Shown one piece after another: positions 34,789 through 46,137 of a stretch of DNA of 64,000 nucleotides. Source of the DNA: Akkermansia biwaensis (lineage in GTDB: Bacteria; Verrucomicrobiota; Verrucomicrobiia; Verrucomicrobiales; Akkermansiaceae). A program made the position numbers and the translations under genes. The stretch lies in contig NZ_AP025943.1 in NCBI RefSeq assembly GCF_026072915.1, positions 2,418,001 through 2,482,000 of the forward strand, written 5' to 3'. Numbering within the stretch: the first letter of the stretch is position 1; each line of letters begins with the position of its first letter. The notes beneath the pieces are model-generated. The model saw only the letters and a list, made by a program, of their open reading frames with translations, was not told the origin of the DNA and made no database searches.

Positions 34789-36726
34789 TTATGCCGGTAC
34801 GGACTCTTCTTTGTCCTCCTCCTTCTTCAGATGGATGTTCCGGAAGAAGAAGCCGTAAATTAGTACCACGGCAAAGCAGATGATGGGAATAAAGAAAGAT
34901 GACCGCACGGCTTTTTCCACGAAGTTTTCCTGGGCCGTCTGGAACTGCTTCATGTCCAGGGGGTGGGAGATCAGGTCGTTCAGGACGTCGGCCCGGGAGG
35001 CGGGGAGCGTGGTCAGGGCCGGAATCAGGGAGAACTGCTGGATCTGCTGTTCCCGGCTGGCGGCGGCGGGAAGCCGGCTCAGGTTGTCCTTGAACAGGGA
35101 AAGTTCCGCGGGCGTAAGGGCGGAACAGCCGGGCAGCGTTTTGGCGGCCTCACTGAAGGCGGCTCCGGTCAGGGAGGGCAGGGACTGGAAGGTTTGCAGG
35201 TTCTTTTCGAACTTGGCGGCGGTTTTGGCCTGTTCCCCTCCTTCTGCGGCGTTTGCCTCCGACATTTTGTAGAGGGTGAGCATGGAGCCGGAGATGGATT
35301 TTCTGGAGTCCGCGGCTTCCACCTGGGCGATCAGGGGGCGGTCGATGGATTCAAAGTAGGCCACCTGGTTTTTCACCGTGGTGTTGTCAATGCAGGAGCC
35401 CATGTACGGGGTGATGACCGCGCCGCCCAGAATGGCCATGATCAGGCCCGCCGCGCCCAGCTTGACTTCCGACCCCAGGCCGCGCAGGGCGATGCCGTAG
35501 ATGGTCGGGAACATCAGGGACATGCAGCCGGAAATGGCAACCAGCGTCCAGACGGAGATTTCCTTGGGCAGGTACATGGTTCCCAGGCAGCAGAGAATGC
35601 CGGCAACGGCGAAGAGCGCCATCATGTTGGCCGGGTTGAATTTCTTCATCAGGGCCGTGGTGATGGCGCGGCAGGCGATGAAGAGGATGATGGAGAAGAT
35701 GTAATAGTTGGAGGCGGCCGCTTCCTGCATGCCCGGGAAGACGGACATGATGTACTTGATCGTCCACGTCCACACGGCGATCTGCACGCCTACGTAGAAG
35801 AATTGGGCGACTACGCCGCAGGTATAGCGGGGAAGCCTGATGAGTTTCATGAGCTGGCAGCGGTAATCCGGCATGATGATCAGGAAGGCGATGGGGCCGA
35901 TCATCATGATCAGGATCTGCTGGACCATGCTGAACTCAAAGCTGGAATAATACTGGAACAGGAAGGGAACCAGGATGAAGGCGATGCAGAGGCCCAGTCG
36001 GCCCAGTTTGGAGGAAAGTGGCCGGGTGTTTTCCAGCGTGGGCACGGTTTCGTCGTCGGACTTGTAGCGGCAGAAGAAGAACCAGATGACGCCCGCAATG
36101 GCGACCAGGCCCACGTAAGGCACGCATACCCAGAAAAGTTCGTCGCTCACGATGGCGTTCAGCTGTTCCGGGTCCATGGCCTTGCGGGCGTCCATGTCCG
36201 CGTCGTTCAAGTGGGACAGAATGAAGTATTTTGCCAGGAAAATGCCCGTCAGGGAGCCGATGGGGTTGAAGGCCTGGGCGAAGTTGAGGCGGCGTACGCT
36301 CGTTTCCTGCGACCCCATGGACAGCACGAAGGGATTGCAGGTGGTTTCCAGGATGGAGAGGCCGCCCGCCAGGACGAAAATGGCCATCAGGTAAATGTCA
36401 AAGCTCTGGCCTATCGCGGCGGGGATATAGCACAGCGCACCTATCATGTAGAAGCCCAGGCCGATCAGCACGCCCGCCTTGTAGGAAAATTCCTCAAGCA
36501 GGATGGAGGCGAAAATCGCCAGCACCGCATACGCCCCGTAGAAGGAAATCTGCACCCCGGCGGATTCGGAGGCGTTGATCATGAAAATTTTGCTGAAAGC
36601 GGGGACCAGATTGTCCGTCATATTGTTCAGCAAACCCCACAGGGCGAAGCAGGAAACCAGCATGAAAAATGGCAGCCGGTACTGCTTGGGTACGATCGGC
36701 ACGGTAGAGGTACGATTTGTGTCCAT
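34789..36726 (-). CDS. fucP: L-fucose permease (MFS, FucP) with a large C-terminal insertion
   Basis: 645 residues from the ATG at 36726 ([12 protein letters not shown]). The N-terminal spans [23 protein letters not shown] and the segment [18 protein letters not shown] identify the FHS/FucP proton symporters, which normally have about 430-440 residues. Here, after the [17 protein letters not shown] region (span 11 area), a hydrophilic block of about 170 residues is inserted before the last span [17 protein letters not shown]. The block is helical and rich in A, S, Q and L ([37 protein letters not shown]). It would face one side of the membrane as an extra domain. First gene of the fucose operon. 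Confidence 0.9.
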   Translation of the reverse strand: MDTNRTSTVPIVPKQYRLPFFMLVSCFALWGLLNNMTDNLVPAFSKIFMINASESAGVQISFYGAYAVLAIFASILLEEFSYKAGVLIGLGFYMIGALCYIPAAIGQSFDIYLMAIFVLAGGLSILETTCNPFVLSMGSQETSVRRLNFAQAFNPIGSLTGIFLAKYFILSHLNDADMDARKAMDPEQLNAIVSDELFWVCVPYVGLVAIAGVIWFFFCRYKSDDETVPTLENTRPLSSKLGRLGLCIAFILVPFLFQYYSSFEFSMVQQILIMMIGPIAFLIIMPDYRCQLMKLIRLPRYTCGVVAQFFYVGVQIAVWTWTIKYIMSVFPGMQEAAASNYYIFSIILFIACRAITTALMKKFNPANMMALFAVAGILCCLGTMYLPKEISVWTLVAISGCMSLMFPTIYGIALRGLGSEVKLGAAGLIMAILGGAVITPYMGSCIDNTTVKNQVAYFESIDRPLIAQVEAADSRKSISGSMLTLYKMSEANAAEGGEQAKTAAKFEKNLQTFQSLPSLTGAAFSEAAKTLPGCSALTPAELSLFKDNLSRLPAAASREQQIQQFSLIPALTTLPASRADVLNDLISHPLDMKQFQTAQENFVEKAVRSSFFIPIICFAVVLIYGFFFRNIHLKKEEDKEESVPA

Positions 36727-37249
36727 ATGCTTTCTCCAATCTCGCACATGAATAACGATGCGTCAATCTGGAAACAGGGGAGAAGCTGGGATTCTGATTT
36801 TTCTTCCATACATATGAACACTTGCTTGAAAATATCCATATACGACTGACTGTGAAAAAATAATAAGGTCTGGAACTATTCAATGGCGTGCGTATGGAAG
36901 ATACGCCTCCCTGTCAAACGAGAAATTTAGGGACGGCCCCTTTCTGGCATTACCATCACTGGCAGGGGGCATATGCAGGAATGCAGGCGGAACAGGGACC
37001 ACGATTTTCGGGAAAAAGGGGGTTTTCCCTGAAAGAGTGTCCCGGGCATGGGAAACGGTAGAGGAAGGGAGGAAGAACGAATAGAAATGGACCTGGAGAG
37101 ACGGGTGAAAGTTTTGAATTTATGTGATTTGTTAGAAAAATATATCTATTTTTTTTAAATACTTGTTGATTATTTTTGATTTTTTTCATACCGTGTTAGA
37201 TGAAATATTTGAGTTATCATATATTTAAACAATTAACCAAAATAATATT
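36727..37249. other. Divergent promoter region of the fucose operon and the 37250 gene
   Basis: About 520 bases without a supportable gene. The right third is strongly AT-rich (long T and A runs between about 37130 and 37245) and should contain the promoter of the plus-strand gene at 37250; the left end should contain the fucP promoter. No clear operator palindrome is seen. Confidence 0.4.
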
Positions 37250-38005
37250 ATGGGAAAATTAAGCGATGCCAAAAACAAGGTGAAGGAAGAGCAGAAAGAT
37301 GTTCAGGAACAACTGGATATCCTCATTTCTCTTGCAAAATCTCAAACGGAAATATTCCAGCAGCGAATAGAAGCCAGCTTGAAGGATGGGAAAATCAGCG
37401 ACGACCTGACCATACCCATCACGAAGGTTCTGGCCAAGCAATTGGAATCCAGAGCCGTTTACAAGGAAGGTTCCGGCGATATTGTGACCAAGGTGACCGA
37501 AGCGTTCAAACAGCTGTTCAACGGAAATGGACAGATCGCGGATGCGGTAGGCTCCATCATTTCTACCGGGATTGACGCCATTCTGGGAGCTGGAGAGGGG
37601 ACGGAGAAGATCGTGGAAACATACTACGTGGTCGTGGAATATCCCGCCCTGGTGCGGTATGACATCAGTTGCTGGGGCCGGAACATGAAGGCAACCGGTT
37701 ATTTGACCTCCATCCTGACAAGCGCCATATCATACACGGCCTACAAATCCGCTGTAGATGTCAGTAAAATGGATTTCAACACCTTTCTGGCGGCCTATGC
37801 GGGCATTCTGAACAAGGCGTTTGGAGATGACCCCAAACAGATGAAGGAAATGATCAAGGAAGCAAAGGAAATATTCAGCATGTTCAAGGACGATACGGTT
37901 AAAATCGATGGAGGAGACGATGTACAGTATGTCGAGTCGATGCCATCCACGGAGCATTACATACGCCATGTGGAGGAGAAAAAATCCGTGGTCGGGGACT
38001 TCTGA
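37250..38005 (+). CDS. Coiled-coil protein of unknown function, first gene of a two-gene unit
   Basis: 251 residues without a signal peptide. The first 60 residues are a likely coiled coil (KNKVKEEQKDVQEQLDILISLAKSQTEIFQQR). A Gly/Ala/Ile-rich stretch with membrane-active character follows (DAVGSIISTGIDAILGAGEG), then TYYVVVEYPALVRYDISCWG and a helical C-terminus. No family is recognised. It is 22 nt upstream of a permuted NlpC/P60-like hydrolase on the same strand, which suggests a shared role. GC is lower than in neighbouring metabolic genes, hinting at accessory origin. Confidence 0.72.
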   Translation: MGKLSDAKNKVKEEQKDVQEQLDILISLAKSQTEIFQQRIEASLKDGKISDDLTIPITKVLAKQLESRAVYKEGSGDIVTKVTEAFKQLFNGNGQIADAVGSIISTGIDAILGAGEGTEKIVETYYVVVEYPALVRYDISCWGRNMKATGYLTSILTSAISYTAYKSAVDVSKMDFNTFLAAYAGILNKAFGDDPKQMKEMIKEAKEIFSMFKDDTVKIDGGDDVQYVESMPSTEHYIRHVEEKKSVVGDF

Positions 38006-38027
38006 TCCGGAAACAGCATGATGTGCC

Positions 38028-39023
38028 ATGAAGACTGAACTATCAATCAATGAGCTGAAGAAGGGGGATGTCCTCCTTTTCTCCGTGCTTCAGGGGGACA
38101 TTATCTCTTCCCTGATCGGGCTGCTGACCAATTCGGATGTAAGCCATGCCGCCCTTTATGCCGATGAGGAAAAGCAGACCCTGCTCGAAGCCACCGGAGA
38201 ACATCCCGTCCTGGAAAATCCGGCCCGGGAAAGGTTTGCCGGGCGCACCATCCATGTTTACAGGAACAGGGCTCTCCCTTCGCTGGACCCGGTTGTTGAA
38301 ACAGGAAGGAAATACCTGCAGCAGAAACTCCCGTATGGCGGCATTTATTTGCTGGGGCTTCTTCTGGTGACCTCCAAATATTGTCGGTTCCGCTGGGACC
38401 GGGAGACGGCCGGAGCCGCCATATGCCTGCTGGCGTCTACCTACCAGGCCTTGCGCTCCTTGCTGGAGGGCAGCCATCCGACGGCATTTTGTTCTCAATT
38501 CGTAGCGAAGTGTTATGAAGAGGCCGGAGAACCCTACCAGTTGCACTACAAGCAGCCGGTCATCCCGCTGGATGCCTGCGCCGGAGACGGGGAACGGTCT
38601 CTTTTGTTGGAAGCCTTGGAAGAAATAGACTCCGGCGAGCTGAACATCGACGGTGCCGACCCGGACGGATATGAGGAGAATTTCATGATTCAGGAATTAT
38701 CTGAAAACGTCTTCGATACGGAAAAGCACGGAGCCATCCTGCTGCAATCCGCCAGGGATGCCATGGCGGCCTGTCCGGAAAACGGGAGTTTTGTGTGTTC
38801 TTCATTCAAGGAGAAAATAGAACTTGTCATATGGACGGGAAGAGTTGCCTATGTCTGGTACTGCCTCCTTACCCACAAGAAGGACTGGAAAAGCCTGTGG
38901 AGCCGGCAAGCCCAGAAAGAAGCCCTTCTCTGGCTCAATGAACATCGTTCCTCCTTCATTGCTCCGTCTGATTTCAAGAACACCGGGGAACTTTCCTGCG
39001 AAGGCTGCATTGCCGGGAACTGA
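38028..39023 (+). CDS. Permuted papain-like hydrolase (YiiX/NlpC-P60-like)
   Basis: 331 residues. The circularly permuted NlpC/P60 arrangement is visible: KKGDVLLFS at the N-terminus, then DVSHAALYADEEKQTLLEATG with the catalytic His, and later HPTAFCSQFVAKCYEEAG with the catalytic Cys after the His, the reverse of the ordinary order. Between them is a hydrophobic segment (GGIYLLGLLLVTS) not usual in the core. The C-terminal 140 residues are helical and unknown. Related proteins cleave peptide or acyl-amide bonds. No signal peptide. It forms a unit with the 37250 gene and is followed by a strong hairpin. Confidence 0.75.
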   Translation: MKTELSINELKKGDVLLFSVLQGDIISSLIGLLTNSDVSHAALYADEEKQTLLEATGEHPVLENPARERFAGRTIHVYRNRALPSLDPVVETGRKYLQQKLPYGGIYLLGLLLVTSKYCRFRWDRETAGAAICLLASTYQALRSLLEGSHPTAFCSQFVAKCYEEAGEPYQLHYKQPVIPLDACAGDGERSLLLEALEEIDSGELNIDGADPDGYEENFMIQELSENVFDTEKHGAILLQSARDAMAACPENGSFVCSSFKEKIELVIWTGRVAYVWYCLLTHKKDWKSLWSRQAQKEALLWLNEHRSSFIAPSDFKNTGELSCEGCIAGN

Positions 39024-39035
39024 TCCTGAAAAACA

Positions 39036-39073
39036 CCGCCCTGTTGGTCTGGAAAGCCGGACAAACAGGGCGG
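39036..39073 (+). terminator. Hairpin after the two-gene unit
   Basis: CCGCCCTGTT at 39036-39045 pairs with AACAGGGCGG at 39064-39073, followed by a pyrimidine-rich CGTCTTCCTCC stretch, 13 nt after the stop of the permuted hydrolase. Confidence 0.7.
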
Positions 39074-39190
39074 CGTCTTCCTCCAAATTATTGAAGCTGC
39101 TGTCCTGACCGTTCCATGCGGGAATTTGTCCGGACATATGCGGGAGAAGGCTGGGCTTCTGCTTGACTCCCGTTGGCGGGATGTTTAAGC

Positions 39191-39712
39191 ATGGGACGTA
39201 TGATCAAGTATGTTCCCCTCTTTTGCCTTTTCCTGATTGGTGGACTGGTTTCCCGTGCCGTAGAAAATCCTGTGGCCGTTCCTCCGGCTTCCTCCGATGC
39301 GCCGGAAGCGCCGCTTCCTTCCGGGGAATTGCTTTCCGACCATGTGGCGGAAGCCGAGTTCACGGGCATCATTCACAGGAAGTGCATGTTCATGACTTCC
39401 CTGTGCCCGGACAAATGCGACCATCCCAAGGATTTCGCCACCTTCCGGATCATCAAGTACCTGGATTACCGGAAGCCGGGCAAATATGGCGATGAGAAGC
39501 AGGAAAAGCTGATGGTTGACGTGAATCCGGCCCACAAGCCCATCCTCCAGGACGCCTCCGTCCTGAAGCAGATCTCCGCGCTCAAGCCGGGCGACAAGGT
39601 TGTTCTGCACTGGTCCCATTATTACATGCACCAGGATTCCAGCTCCTTCCCGCAACGGCCCGTCATTTCCATAAAGCATCTTTCCCCCTCCGGTGAGGCG
39701 GAGAAGGAGTGA
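39191..39712 (+). CDS. Small secreted protein with a Cys/His cluster
   Basis: About 173 residues from the ATG at 39191 (a second in-frame ATG at 39200 fits the signal peptide equally well; 39173 is less likely). Signal peptide MIKYVPLFCLFLIGGLVSRA, then a Pro/Ala-rich linker. The folded part has a distinctive cluster HRKCMFMTSLCPDKCDHPKDF with three Cys and two His, resembling a metal or disulfide centre, and a beta-rich end (LKPGDKVVLHWSHYYMHQ). No family is recognised. It sits between a terminator and the sialidase gene and may be monocistronic. Confidence 0.7.
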   Translation: MGRMIKYVPLFCLFLIGGLVSRAVENPVAVPPASSDAPEAPLPSGELLSDHVAEAEFTGIIHRKCMFMTSLCPDKCDHPKDFATFRIIKYLDYRKPGKYGDEKQEKLMVDVNPAHKPILQDASVLKQISALKPGDKVVLHWSHYYMHQDSSSFPQRPVISIKHLSPSGEAEKE

Positions 39713-39852
39713 CTTCTGGTCTTTTCGCAGAAAAGCGGGCCGGGCTGGACTTGAAAACGCGGGGTGTGCTAGGAACCACGCTGGTCATGGCGCGTTGGAC
39801 GGATAAGAATGATGCGTTCATCGCGTAATGATCCTTACACACCATATACACC

Positions 39853-41901
39853 ATGCGTTTACCTTTGAACAACTTGACAGTGCTCTCCCTGCTGTGCGCC
39901 CTGGGAATGTCCATGACCGGCGCCCTGGGGACGGAAAGCTTTGAACAGGCCAAGCGCGGCAAGTTCACCAGCCTGCAAACCGAATACGGCCCCCTGTCCT
40001 GCGCGGATGGAGTGGCGGAAATCGGGGGAACGGGAAAAACCGGAAATTCTTCATTGCGGATGTTCGGCGGGAAAGATGCCGAACTCAAACTGGATTTGAA
40101 GGACGTACCCACCACGGAAGTGCGGCTTTCCGCCTGGGCGGAACGCTGGACGGGGCAGGCCCCCTTTGAATTTTCCATCACGGCGGTTGGCTCCCAGGGA
40201 GAAAAGGAAATCTATGACGGCAAAAATATCAAGACGGGCGGATTCAAGACAAAGATTGAAGCGCGCGTTCCCGCAGGCACCCGTTCCCTGGTTTTCAAGC
40301 TGACGGCTCCGGAAAACAAGGGGCTGAAACTGGACGACCTGTTTATTGTCCCCTCCATTCCCATGAAAGTGGACCCCCGCGTGGAAATGTCCGCTCCGGT
40401 GGCTCCCGTGATCAAGCGCATTCCGGGCAATCCCGTTCTTTCCGTGAACGTGAAAACGGAAGGATGCCTGAATCCCGTTTCTCTGAATGCCGTCAATCTG
40501 GATTTTTCCGGGACGGCCAGGCTGGCGGACATTGAATCCGTGACGGTCGTGCGCGGCGGGGAAAAACCGGAATTCCCCGAGGGTGCGGTTACATTCCCTG
40601 AAGACCCGGCCCAGGTTCTGGGTACGGTCCGTATTTCCGGCGGCATGAAGCCCCGGATTTCCGTCAGGGGCAATCTGGAACTGGAACCCGGTGACAATCA
40701 CCTGTGGGTGTGCGTCACGATGAAGGACGGAGCCTCGCTGGACGGCAAGGTGGTTGTGCGCCCCGCCAGCGTTGTGGCCGGCAACAAGCTGATGAAAGTG
40801 GCGGATGCCGCCCCCGTGGCGCAGCGCATCGGTGTGGCGGTGGTGAAGCCCGGGGATTTCAACTCCAAATTCTACCGCATTCCCGGCCTGGTTCGGACGA
40901 AGAAGGGGACCCTTCTGGCGGTTTATGATATTCGCTACAATCATTCCGGCGACCTTCCGGCCAATATCGACGTAGGCGTGAGCCGTTCCACGGATGGGGG
41001 ACGCACCTGGTCCGACGTGAAGATTGCCGTGGACGATTCCAAAATAGACCCTGCCAGGAAGGATGCCAAGGGCGTGGGAGACCCCGCCATTCTGCTGGAT
41101 GAAAAAAACGGCCGCGTGTGGGTGGCCGCCATTTGGAGCTACAGGCATTCCATCTGGGGCAGCAAGTCCGGGGACAATTCCCCGGAAACCTGCGGCCAGC
41201 TGGTGCTCGCCAGCAGCGACGACGACGGCCTCACCTGGTCCAAACCCGTCAATATCACGGAGCAGACCAAGGACAAGGACTGGCGGATTTTATTCAACGG
41301 CCCCGGAAACGGCATCTGCATGAAGGACGGCACCCTCGTCTTTGCCGCCCAGTACTGGGACGGCAAGGGAGTGCCATGGTCCACGATCGTTTATTCCAAG
41401 GACCAGGGCAAAACCTGGCACTGCGGTACGGGCGTCAGCCAGCAGACTACGGAAGCTCAGGTTATTGAGCTGAAAGACGGCTCCATCATGATCAACGCCC
41501 GCTGCAACTGGGGCGGTTCCCGCGTGGTGGGAGTGACGAGGGATCTGGGCAGGACCTGGGAAAAACATCCCACCAGCCGTACTGCCCAGCTCAGGGAGCC
41601 CGTCTGCCAGGGCAGCCTCCTTGCCGTGGATGCCGTGCCCGGAGCGGGCAAGTTGGTTCTGTTCTCCAACCCGAACACGACGTCGGGCCGTTCGCACATG
41701 ACGCTCAAGGCTTCTGTGGATGACGCCTCCTCCTGGCTGGAAGACAAATGGCTCCTGTACGACGAGCGCGGCTGCTGGGGGTACTCCTGCCTGGCGCCCG
41801 TGGATAAAAACCACATCGGCGTTCTGTATGAGGGCAGGGGTGCTTTGAACTTCCTGAAAATTCCTTACAAAGACGTTTTAAATGCGGGCGGCGGCCATTA
41901 A
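39853..41901 (+). CDS. Secreted exo-alpha-sialidase (GH33) with N-terminal beta modules
   Basis: 682 residues with signal peptide MRLPLNNLTVLSLLCALGMSMTGA. Residues 30-320 are beta-sandwich material likely to be carbohydrate-binding or spacer domains. The catalytic six-bladed propeller begins at the FYRIPGL motif near residue 340, which supplies an arginine of the sialate-binding triad. It has four Asp boxes: STDGGRTW (about 378), SSDDDGLTW (455), SKDQGKTW (515) and TRDLGRTW (562). It removes terminal sialic acid from glycans such as mucin outside the cell or in the periplasm. It fits the fucose and hexuronate operons nearby as part of host-glycan use. A strong terminator follows. Confidence 0.93.
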   Translation: MRLPLNNLTVLSLLCALGMSMTGALGTESFEQAKRGKFTSLQTEYGPLSCADGVAEIGGTGKTGNSSLRMFGGKDAELKLDLKDVPTTEVRLSAWAERWTGQAPFEFSITAVGSQGEKEIYDGKNIKTGGFKTKIEARVPAGTRSLVFKLTAPENKGLKLDDLFIVPSIPMKVDPRVEMSAPVAPVIKRIPGNPVLSVNVKTEGCLNPVSLNAVNLDFSGTARLADIESVTVVRGGEKPEFPEGAVTFPEDPAQVLGTVRISGGMKPRISVRGNLELEPGDNHLWVCVTMKDGASLDGKVVVRPASVVAGNKLMKVADAAPVAQRIGVAVVKPGDFNSKFYRIPGLVRTKKGTLLAVYDIRYNHSGDLPANIDVGVSRSTDGGRTWSDVKIAVDDSKIDPARKDAKGVGDPAILLDEKNGRVWVAAIWSYRHSIWGSKSGDNSPETCGQLVLASSDDDGLTWSKPVNITEQTKDKDWRILFNGPGNGICMKDGTLVFAAQYWDGKGVPWSTIVYSKDQGKTWHCGTGVSQQTTEAQVIELKDGSIMINARCNWGGSRVVGVTRDLGRTWEKHPTSRTAQLREPVCQGSLLAVDAVPGAGKLVLFSNPNTTSGRSHMTLKASVDDASSWLEDKWLLYDERGCWGYSCLAPVDKNHIGVLYEGRGALNFLKIPYKDVLNAGGGH

Positions 41902-41929
41902 TGCCGCCTGCGGGGCATGAAACTTTTCC

Positions 41930-41962
41930 GGCCCGCTTCCTTCGGGGAGCGGGCCTTCTTTT
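41930..41962 (+). terminator. Intrinsic terminator of the sialidase gene
   Basis: Stem GGCCCGCT / AGCGGGCC (extended by TCC against GGG) around a TTCG-type loop, followed by TTCTTTT. It lies 28 nt after the sialidase stop. Confidence 0.85.
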
Positions 41963-42052
41963 AAATACGTTTGTTGCGCATGAAAGCGACCGTGAACCGA
42001 TTTTTTCTCGGGAGAGAGGAGAATGGGATACTGCGGGACGGCGGAAAATCTT

Positions 42053-42646
42053 TCAGGACAGGAAGGAGGCCAGAGCCTCCTTCAGCATGTTCCGGGCGCG
42101 GAACAGAAGGCTTTTAGTAGCCGGAACGGTCATTTCCAGCGTTTTGGCTATTTCCTCGTAAGGCATGTTCTCAAAGCGGCGGAGTTGGACGGCCAGGCGC
42201 GCCTTTTCCGGCAGGGCTGCAATGGCGTCATCCACGGCTTGCTGAAGCTCCGTTTGCTGTAGCGCGGCGTCCGGGGATTGGGAGCCTTCCAGAAACAGAA
42301 TCGCACCTCCTTCCTCCTCAATGGCATCCGCGGAAGTGGTGGGCTTGCGCTTCTGGCGGCGGATTTCATTGAACACCAGATTACGGAGAATCGTGAACAT
42401 CCAGGTGGTGAAACGGGCGGAAGCCTCGTAATTTTTTGCCCCACGCCATACGCGGATAAATACCTGCTGGGCGATGTCCTCTACCTCCGGGCCGTTGTTC
42501 AGCATGCGGGCCACCGTGGCATACACGGAATGCTGGTGTTTGCGGATCAGCATCTCCATGGCGGAGGCGTCCCCGTCCCTGACCCTCAGCATCAGCAGGG
42601 CGTCTTCATCCGGTGCGGCGGATGGCATGTCTCGTGCTTCGTCCAT
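42053..42646 (-). CDS. ECF-type RNA polymerase sigma factor
   Basis: 197 residues. Region 2: MEMLIRKHQHSVYATVARML and DIAQQVFIRVWRGAKNYEASARFTTWMFTILRNL; region 4: ALPEKARLAVQLRRFENMPYEEIAKTLEMTVPATKSLLFRARNML. This is a two-domain ECF sigma factor with a short acidic N-terminus. No anti-sigma gene follows on the same strand, so its regulator must lie elsewhere or in an atypical form. Target genes cannot be told. Confidence 0.92.
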   Translation of the reverse strand: MDEARDMPSAAPDEDALLMLRVRDGDASAMEMLIRKHQHSVYATVARMLNNGPEVEDIAQQVFIRVWRGAKNYEASARFTTWMFTILRNLVFNEIRRQKRKPTTSADAIEEEGGAILFLEGSQSPDAALQQTELQQAVDDAIAALPEKARLAVQLRRFENMPYEEIAKTLEMTVPATKSLLFRARNMLKEALASFLS

Positions 42647-44944
<2,298 letters not shown>

Positions 44945-44953
44945 TCCTCCGTT

Positions 44954-44988
44954 CATTCCCGGAAGCCCGGCTGAGGCCTCCGGGAATG
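44954..44988 (+). terminator. Hairpin after thiC
   Basis: CATTCCCGGA at 44954-44963 pairs with TCCGGGAATG at 44979-44988, 9 nt after the thiC stop. No T run follows, so efficiency is uncertain. Confidence 0.65.
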
Positions 44989-45061
44989 GTAGGCGTTCCG
45001 GAAGCGGAAGTGTTAAAAATGGGATGACACTGCATCAATTTGTGCTATGGTGTCCCATAAG

Positions 45062-46009
45062 ATGAATACCTTTTTTCATGCAATAGGAACGGCCTCCTTT
45101 TCTCTGGCCGTAGCTTCCGCCACTCTCGCCGCTCCGGTCTGGGAAACTGATTTCAACAAGGGACTGGAGACAGCCAGGGCCGAAAACCGTCCCGTGATGG
45201 TGGAATTCACCGGCTCCGACTGGTGCCCGCCCTGCAAATATCTGCGCAGCACCATTCTGGACTCTCCGGAATTTGCAAACTATGCGGACAAAAACAAGCT
45301 GGTGCTCGTGGAACTGGACTTTCCGCGTACGCCGGGAAAAATCTCCAAGGAACTCATGAAGGAACGTGAGGATATCATGCGGCGGTACGGTGTTACCGGC
45401 TTTCCGACCGTGATGCTGATGGACGGAACCGGAGCTCCCCATGCCCGGATCGTGGGGCCCACGAAAACGGCGCCGGAATATCTGGAAAAGCTGGAAAATG
45501 CCCGGGAACTGAAAAACTCGCTGAATGGTGAAATCGCCGCTGCCCGGATGCTCTCCGACAGCGAACGGGCTGCCGCCCTGGCGAAGGCTCTGGAAAAAGT
45601 ACCTGAAGAATTGCAGGGATACCACAAGGAATTGATCGCGGAAATCATGGCGTCTGATCCGGAAGACCGGTTCGGATACGGAAAGAAGGAGAAGGAAGCG
45701 CGCCTGATGGCGCAGCAAAGAGAGATGCTTGAGCAGTTCTATCTCTCTCAGAGAGGGAAGGTAAGGGGTGAGGAGGCCCAGAAGAGTCGCGAGGAAGCTG
45801 GGAAAATACTGGCGTCTCCCGATCTCCTGCCGTCCATCCGCCTGAAACTGAATAAATTCATCAGTGACAGCTATGCCTTGGAACGCAACTATCCTAAATC
45901 CCTGGAATACCTGAAAATCGCACGGGATTCCGATCCCGGCTCCAAGGAATCCGCCAGGCTGCAGCCCTGGATAGAAAATATGGAAAAAATCATAGCCGGC
46001 GAAAAATAA
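45062..46009 (+). CDS. Exported thioredoxin-fold protein with a helical C-terminal domain
   Basis: 315 residues from the ATG at 45062, which starts the signal peptide MNTFFHAIGTASFSLAVAS...LAA; an in-frame start at 45047 adds only five residues. Residues 25-140 form a thioredoxin domain with the active site GSDWCPPCKYL and the cis-proline segment RYGVTGFPTVMLMD. The remaining 170 residues are helical and resemble tetratricopeptide-like repeats at the end (RNYPKSLEYLKIARDSDPGS). It is likely a periplasmic reductase or isomerase of the thiol:disulfide type. A palindromic terminator follows. Confidence 0.85.
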   Translation: MNTFFHAIGTASFSLAVASATLAAPVWETDFNKGLETARAENRPVMVEFTGSDWCPPCKYLRSTILDSPEFANYADKNKLVLVELDFPRTPGKISKELMKEREDIMRRYGVTGFPTVMLMDGTGAPHARIVGPTKTAPEYLEKLENARELKNSLNGEIAAARMLSDSERAAALAKALEKVPEELQGYHKELIAEIMASDPEDRFGYGKKEKEARLMAQQREMLEQFYLSQRGKVRGEEAQKSREEAGKILASPDLLPSIRLKLNKFISDSYALERNYPKSLEYLKIARDSDPGSKESARLQPWIENMEKIIAGEK

Positions 46010-46065
46010 GGGGCCTGCATTCCTTGTTCTTGCTATTTTCCCGTTCATGCGGCTGAATACGGTTT

Positions 46066-46089
46066 CCTGCCCTCCCTAGGGAGGGCAGG
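46066..46089. terminator. 24-bp perfect palindrome, probable terminator
   Basis: CCTGCCCTCCCT followed directly by AGGGAGGGCAGG, with a T-rich stretch (GTGATTTTT) after it on the plus strand. It lies between the thioredoxin gene and the sigma factor gene. Confidence 0.7.
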
Positions 46090-46137
46090 GTGATTTTTCC
46101 GTACAATATTTAGACAAAAGAAAGACGGCATTCCGCT

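Noticed and set aside
46066-46089. Operator palindrome before the sigma factor gene
   Set aside because: The GC-rich 24-bp symmetry followed by T-rich sequence, just after a stop codon, is better explained as a terminator hairpin.
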